A DNA stretch of 49,982 nt from Aphanothece hegewaldii CCALA 016. Its GTDB lineage: Bacteria; Cyanobacteriota; Cyanobacteriia; Cyanobacteriales; Microcystaceae. Positions 45,880-49,982 of the stretch are shown piece after piece (positions within the stretch are counted from its first letter, which is position 1; the number at the start of each line of letters is the position of its first letter). The stretch is taken from NCBI RefSeq assembly GCF_003007785.1, contig NZ_PXOH01000031.1, positions 1-49,982 on the forward strand, written 5' to 3'. The notes under the pieces are model-generated. The model did no database searches and was not told the DNA's origin. It saw only the letters and a list, made by a program, of their open reading frames with translations. A program made the position numbers and the translations under genes.

Positions 45880-48054
45880 TTAAGCGATCGGAAGTTCTCC
45901 ATATTTTTTTGACCAGAAGACATTTCTCGACTCAAAATAAGCAACTCCCTGATGCTTTTTATCTGTCCTCGCTTCCCCAGATGAACAGACCAACATCCGT
46001 TTTTTCTGTCCGTCCTTCTCATACTCTCGTATTGCTAACTTCTTCCCGCATACTGGGCAGGCATGGTCAGTTAAGTATAAAGGCTTAGAGTTTAAACTAG
46101 AAGGGTTTTCTGGCTTTTCGACGGGCAATTCCCAAACTTTACGCCATTTGTTGTAAAACATGACTGCCTGACAGCTTGAACACTTAAGAAAATAATCCTT
46201 ATGCAGTTTCTGGGATTTTGAGGGAACTTCAACCATCTTTTGTCCACAACAAGGACAGTCAAATTTCGACTCTTTACCCGCAGGGCTGATCACATTAGCC
46301 TTTGGTGGGTTAGCTTTAGATACTGGTTGGCTTTCAATGACCTTTAAGGCTTTTTCTAGAGCAACGGCAAAATAATCCTCATTCCAATCGATGATATACC
46401 GTTCCCAGTTTTCCTGCCCCGAAGCAATAGCATCTAACTTATCTTCCATAGAAGCCGTAAACTCAGCTTCTAACAACTCTGGCAGGGTTTTTTGCAAGAA
46501 AGCATCGACTTCTAATCCCAGTGTCGTCGCTTGAAGTTGCCGTTTCTGTACTTCAGCATAACCTCGTTCCTTCAAAGTCTTCACCGTAGGCGCAAAAGTC
46601 GAAGGTCTACCAATGCCCCGTCGTTCCAACACCTGTACTAATTTAGCTTCTGTATAGCGAGGTGGCGGCTGAGTCTGTTTCTTTTCGTGGCTGGCTTCTT
46701 CAAGGTTTAGAGGTTGTTTTGGGGAAACTTGAGGCAATACTGAATCAGCAGTGATGTCTTTCCAATATTTGGCATATCCAGCAAAAGTGACGATTTGCCC
46801 TTTCGCTTGCCAGAATAAGCTTCCTGATTGGGTGATGATGCGAGATTTAACAATTTGTGCGCTCTTACACTGGCTGGCTACGGTTCTAAGCCAAATCAGC
46901 AGGTAAAGTTCAAATTCCTCCGCCGCAATCTCCTGTTTTAGCTCCGATGAGGGTTTGCGAATGTCAGTCGGTCTAATCGCCTCGTGCGCTTCCTGTGCGG
47001 TCTTTGATTGACGGTAAGTAGTAACTTTTGCGGGGACATTCTGAGGATCTTTTTCTTCCAGCCATTGTTTGACTGTCTGGCAAAATTGGGGATCTAGGTA
47101 GACGGAATCCGTTCGCATATAGGTGATGTGTCCCCCTTCGTAGAGATTCTGTGCTACCTGCATCGTTTTTTCGGGACTCCACTTGAGACGGCTACCTGCT
47201 GCTTGTTGCAGTGAGGAGGTGGTGAAGGGAGCAGGTGGGGTTTTACTGACGGTTTTTCCTTCGACTTTGAATACTTTATGGGAAGATTGGCGGGCTAGGC
47301 TAACCAATCTATCTGCTTCGGCTTCACTTAAAACTTTAGTGGCTTCAATCTTCCTTTCCTCTCCTTCACCTGCATCATCCCTTTCTTCAGTTTCTTCCCT
47401 ATGAGGTTGAGTTGAGGCATTTTCACCAAGATAGTAGGCTTTAAATCCTTCGGAGTAGGTGACGGTAACTAGCCAGTAATCTTGGGGCTTGAAGGCTCCT
47501 ATTTCCCGTTCCCGTTGACAAAGGATGTGTAGGGCGGCTGATTGGACTCTCCCAATAGATTTAGCTCCGTTGTTCAGTTTCCATACCAGAGGAGAACCTT
47601 TAAAACCGACCAGTTTATCCAAGACGGAACGGGCTAGGGCGGCGTTGACTAGGTTCGAGTCAATTGGGCGAGGTTGTTTGAGGGCTTCTTGTACGGCGGC
47701 GGGTGTAATTTCTCGGTAGGTAACGCGCTGAGGATTTCGTAAATTCATGACTTCTTTGAGATGCCAGGCGATGATTTCCCCTTCTCGGTCTTCGTCGGTG
47801 GCTAAAATGACTGTATCTACTTGTCGGGCCAGTTCCTTCAATTCAGCGATCGTTTTCTTGGCTTGCGAGTTTCTGGGGAGGAAGCGGCAGGAAATGCTAT
47901 CTTTGTTGAGGTCGAAGCCGAGATGGTCATCCCCATCTTTAGCCAGTTCCCTGATGTGTCCGCCACTGGCTCTGACAAGATACTCCGAGCCTAAAATCTG
48001 CCGTAGTTTCTTGATTTTTCCAGGGGCTTCAATGAGAAATAATTTTTTGGACAT
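45880..48054 (-). CDS. topA: Type IA DNA topoisomerase (topoisomerase I, TopA family)
   Basis: 724 residues. The Toprim domain has Glu in FLIEAPGK near residue 9 and the acidic site ATDEDREGE at about 84-92. The catalytic Tyr lies in ITYMRTDS at about 312. The middle motif KSIGRVQSAALHIL is typical. The C-terminus has zinc-ribbon pieces, CPCCG with CSSC, and CPVCG with VCSSGE, where the last ribbon has lost a Cys. A linker with several E and R residues (REETEERDDAGEGEERK) interrupts the gate region. It relaxes negative supercoils by single-strand passage. In this setting it is probably a plasmid-borne paralogue rather than the housekeeping copy (inference). An AT-rich region of 110 bases separates it from the next leftward gene upstream. 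Confidence 0.93.
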   Translation of the reverse strand: MSKKLFLIEAPGKIKKLRQILGSEYLVRASGGHIRELAKDGDDHLGFDLNKDSISCRFLPRNSQAKKTIAELKELARQVDTVILATDEDREGEIIAWHLKEVMNLRNPQRVTYREITPAAVQEALKQPRPIDSNLVNAALARSVLDKLVGFKGSPLVWKLNNGAKSIGRVQSAALHILCQREREIGAFKPQDYWLVTVTYSEGFKAYYLGENASTQPHREETEERDDAGEGEERKIEATKVLSEAEADRLVSLARQSSHKVFKVEGKTVSKTPPAPFTTSSLQQAAGSRLKWSPEKTMQVAQNLYEGGHITYMRTDSVYLDPQFCQTVKQWLEEKDPQNVPAKVTTYRQSKTAQEAHEAIRPTDIRKPSSELKQEIAAEEFELYLLIWLRTVASQCKSAQIVKSRIITQSGSLFWQAKGQIVTFAGYAKYWKDITADSVLPQVSPKQPLNLEEASHEKKQTQPPPRYTEAKLVQVLERRGIGRPSTFAPTVKTLKERGYAEVQKRQLQATTLGLEVDAFLQKTLPELLEAEFTASMEDKLDAIASGQENWERYIIDWNEDYFAVALEKALKVIESQPVSKANPPKANVISPAGKESKFDCPCCGQKMVEVPSKSQKLHKDYFLKCSSCQAVMFYNKWRKVWELPVEKPENPSSLNSKPLYLTDHACPVCGKKLAIREYEKDGQKKRMLVCSSGEARTDKKHQGVAYFESRNVFWSKKYGELPIA

Positions 48055-48163
48055 CTGCTGCTCGATGGTCTGAGGATGAAAAGACTACAGATACTTTCCA
48101 CCTCTTCAGTATACCAGTACAAATTAACTCAAAGCTTTAGGATCGAAGTTTTTCCTAACAGCG

Positions 48164-48652
48164 TTACTTCCAGACCATTTCCGTTAAGATTGACTGAACT
48201 GCGGTCGCTGTTGCTTGTGATAGAAAAAGCCCAGGATAGACAGCCGTCTGCCACACGGGATGCTCCAGTGCTTTACAGCCCCCCGCCGTTTGAGAAAAGT
48301 CGAATCCCAATGCGTGATGAACCGTTGCGACTAAATCAAAAATTAATTGGCCTTCCTGTGAGTATTGTGGTGTCCCGTCTTTAGGAGAAATAATTTCGCT
48401 CAAAAATCTCCTTTGCTGACTCGTTGCCTGGAAAACTTCACCCCAAGCCAAAAATCGCTCTTTCAATCGGTCTTTTTCTAACTCAATCAATTCCCCTTGA
48501 CCCTCTAAAAGCAATTGGGATTTAAGTAAGATTAGCACGATCGTTTGAGGAGGGACTTTCCAATCTGGCAGTAATTTTTCCCAATGTTCGATCATAAATG
48601 GAGTAGGTGAATCAAGATAGATCTCTACAGTTTTCTGTCTTTGATGTTTCAT
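48164..48652 (-). CDS. Hypothetical protein
   Basis: 162 residues from ATG 48652 (MKHQRQKTVEIY); a GTG at 48703 would add 17 residues of unlikely sequence. It looks cytoplasmic and mainly helical, with DSPTPFMIEHWEKLLPDW near the start and a Gln- and Leu-rich middle. A stretch FDLVATVHHALGFDFSQTAGG is the most distinctive. No family is recognised. It lies upstream of the topoisomerase gene in the same direction, so it could be co-transcribed. Confidence 0.6.
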   Translation of the reverse strand: MKHQRQKTVEIYLDSPTPFMIEHWEKLLPDWKVPPQTIVLILLKSQLLLEGQGELIELEKDRLKERFLAWGEVFQATSQQRRFLSEIISPKDGTPQYSQEGQLIFDLVATVHHALGFDFSQTAGGCKALEHPVWQTAVYPGLFLSQATATAVQSILTEMVWK

Positions 48653-49297
48653 TCTTCTGTTATTACTGGTTTCTCCTACTTTGAACGCCACCGAGCAAGA
48701 CACACAAAGCTAGCCCTCCTAATCTTAAAACCATTAGGTGATTGGTTGTAATCTTGAGTCGTTGTTCTGTAAGGGATGAGGATTGATTCTCTTAACGTCT
48801 GGATTACTTCAATTTTCAATCTGGCACGGGTTTGAGGTAGTCATAACATCAGTCTGTATTCTTATTATTATTGGCCTGTATTGTGATCTCTTGACCAGCG
48901 TGAGGATAATTCGATTCGGTCTACTCTTGAAGATGAACAGTCCGAATAACGGTTATTTCTTTTTCTTAGGTCAATTTTTACACCAAGCTTCTTTTCGCAT
49001 TTTTCGCTTGATGTGCCAAGTCGTCAGAATTAAAGGGCTCCAACGCATGACTGATAGATTAGGAAAAGCTAACATGAATGCAGACCATCGCAAGTTGATT
49101 AATCTGAGATGCTTACTCACCGTGTCTTTAACAAAACATCTTGAGAAGGTGTTGTTGCTTTCTTTGCTTAATAACATCAACGATGTCTGGCGAGAGAAAA
49201 CTTGAGTTCTAACCTTAGAGGGTTACGCCAGTTTCAATTTGGATGCTTTAATTTCAACTTAAATCAATTTGTTGCTAGTGTCAGGTTAAACAGAGCC
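48653..49297. other. Stretch without a convincing gene
   Basis: 645 bases. A rightward frame at 48783-49205 opens only at a TTG, has no ribosome-binding site and reads as a mixture of hydrophobic and basic residues. A leftward frame of 69 codons at 48971-49180 is no better. Either could be a remnant of an inactivated gene, since the two overlap in DNA that looks neither clearly coding nor AT-rich. I assign nothing. Confidence 0.4.
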
Positions 49298-49624
49298 ATG
49301 TTGATGCCTCTCGATTTTTTGTTTCGTTTGTTGTCCAATCTGATAACAATCGCCCTGCTTGGTGGCGGAGCTTACATTTACTATCAGTGGTACGAAGGGG
49401 TATTAGTTAGCGATCGCTGGCTCTATCTCAGCATTGGACTCCTTTTATGGTCGTTCTTCGGCTTTCTCCCGATTTTGCTGCTCCATCGGAGTGGACGAGA
49501 TGAACCGAAACCGATGCGTAGCAACCAAGTGCAACGTTTAACCAGACCCGATGGCAGCGAAATTCAAGTCGAATTTTACGGCTCCCAACTCGCTCCAACT
49601 CTGCTCCTGATACCAAATCCGTAG
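49298..49624 (+). pseudogene. Truncated membrane-anchored alpha/beta-hydrolase-like protein
   Basis: From ATG 49298 the frame reads two hydrophobic helices (LITIALLGGGAYIYYQWY and WLYLSIGLLLWSFFGFLPIL), a basic linker, and then LTRPDGSEIQVEFYGSQLAP followed by TLLLI. That is the run-up to the first strand of an alpha/beta hydrolase, where the oxyanion HG motif should come next. Instead the frame changes to PNP and stops at 49622-49624. I infer that the IS element starting near 49611 interrupts the gene and that the rest lies beyond the element or is lost. The catalytic part is not present here. Confidence 0.6.
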
Positions 49625-49982
49625 TTATTAGCCATTGTATACAAAGAGGTTTTAACCAGCCTTGAAAACTTCTGGATCTGGCCACCAATGATAGTTAGTC
49701 AAAGCTTGAATTTGAGGTTGCATTTGTGCAAGAACATGACAGCGTTGAGCGAGAACCACTTCCAAAGCATCAAGAGTTTCAAAGCTCTTGTTGACCAAAG
49801 GCTCATCAGCCAAAGCCCAAAGTCTCTCGGCTGGTTGTAATTCGGGAGAGTAAGGAGGTAAAGGCTCAAAAAAGATGCCTAATGGTAACTCAACTTTCTC
49901 GCTCATATGCCATCCAGCGCGGTCAAGAACCAAAAGGATAATTTTGTCTTGTCCTGCTCCTACAGCTGCGGCAAAGGATTTT
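49611..49982 (-). mobile_element. IS630-family insertion sequence, partial
   Basis: The element begins near 49611, where the hydrolase-like frame is broken, at a TA dinucleotide (49611-49612) that fits the TA target preference of IS630/Tc1-type elements. Its transposase is on the minus strand and runs out of the right edge, so the other terminal repeat and the duplicated TA cannot be seen. The exact left end is an inference. Confidence 0.65.
49652..49982 (-). CDS. IS630-family transposase, C-terminal part
   Basis: The last 110 residues of a DDE transposase. The frame is open to the edge (KSFAAAVGAGQDKIILLVLD) and contains the second catalytic Asp in VLDRAGWH and the third-acid motif LPPYSPELQPAERLW, with Glu in place. 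That spacing is diagnostic of IS630/Tc1-mariner. The stop lies at 49652. The N-terminal helix-turn-helix and first Asp lie outside the window, so intactness cannot be judged. Confidence 0.88.
   Translation of the reverse strand, partial: KSFAAAVGAGQDKIILLVLDRAGWHMSEKVELPLGIFFEPLPPYSPELQPAERLWALADEPLVNKSFETLDALEVVLAQRCHVLAQMQPQIQALTNYHWWPDPEVFKAG

Noticed and set aside
48783..49205. Rightward ORF of 140 codons in the region after the topoisomerase group
   Set aside because: It opens at TTG without a ribosome-binding site and reads like non-coding sequence; kept only as an unassigned stretch.
1..49982. CRISPR arrays and tandem repeat arrays
   Set aside because: No regularly spaced direct repeats were seen; the repetitive look of 3231-5750 comes from coding beta-helix repeats.

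Overview
The window looks like accessory DNA, probably a large conjugative plasmid or an integrated conjugative element, of a cyanobacterium. The evidence is the set of HIP1 octamers GCGATCGC (for example at 17671, 35425, 38945, 41543 and 49410), gene families typical of filamentous and colonial cyanobacteria (TPR-CHAT protein, DUF928, CHASE2 kinase, FhaB-like and ShlB-like two-partner secretion pair, a CYP120-like P450), and a modest, AT-leaning base composition. No rRNA, tRNA, CRISPR array or chromosomal housekeeping operon is seen. No species can be named from the sequence alone.

Region A (1-7166): an atypical response regulator, a two-partner secretion transporter (TpsB) and its convergently transcribed filamentous-haemagglutinin-like exoprotein (TpsA), and a CYP120-like cytochrome P450 divergent from TpsA.

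Region B (7196-21713): a defence island read mostly leftward. It holds a SNF2 helicase, a very large Eco57I-type N6-adenine methyltransferase and an ApeA-like HEPN protein in one tight set. A rightward UPF0175/DUF3368 (PIN) toxin-antitoxin pair follows, then a giant DEAH helicase with a DUF1998 zone and a nuclease-like C-terminus. SNF2 helicase, COG1002-like methylase and COG1205-like helicase together recall DISARM class 1, and the helicase also recalls DruE of Druantia. No phospholipase-D partner is visible, and a HEPN protein sits inside the set. The giant helicase gene is interrupted by one in-frame TGA at 12137-12139, with good coding sequence on both sides, so the locus is either recently inactivated or the stop is an error or is suppressed.

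Region C (21955-27311): a membrane-anchored TPR-CHAT (caspase-like) protein, divergent from a DUF928 protein and a CHASE2 sensor kinase. Region A lacks a kinase and region C lacks a regulator and a secretion partner, so the defence island may have separated one ancestral signalling, protease and secretion cluster.

Region D (27605-43501): a near-complete cyanobacterial-type conjugation system. It has VirB2-, VirB3-, VirB4-, VirB5-like, VirB6-, VirB8-, VirB10- and VirB9/TraK-like genes, four unrecognised proteins and a VirD4 coupling ATPase, all rightward and closely packed. After it come a leftward membrane protein, a MOBP-type relaxase and a MobC-like accessory protein. An inverted repeat about 60 bases upstream of the mobC-like gene is a candidate origin of transfer. 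No VirB11 ATPase, VirB7 lipoprotein or VirB1 transglycosylase is visible.

Region E (43502-49982): a VOC-family protein, a GT1 glycosyltransferase, a type IA topoisomerase of the kind conjugative plasmids often carry, an unknown protein, a largely empty 0.6 kb stretch, and an alpha/beta-hydrolase-like N-terminus cut off by an IS630-family element that runs out of the window.
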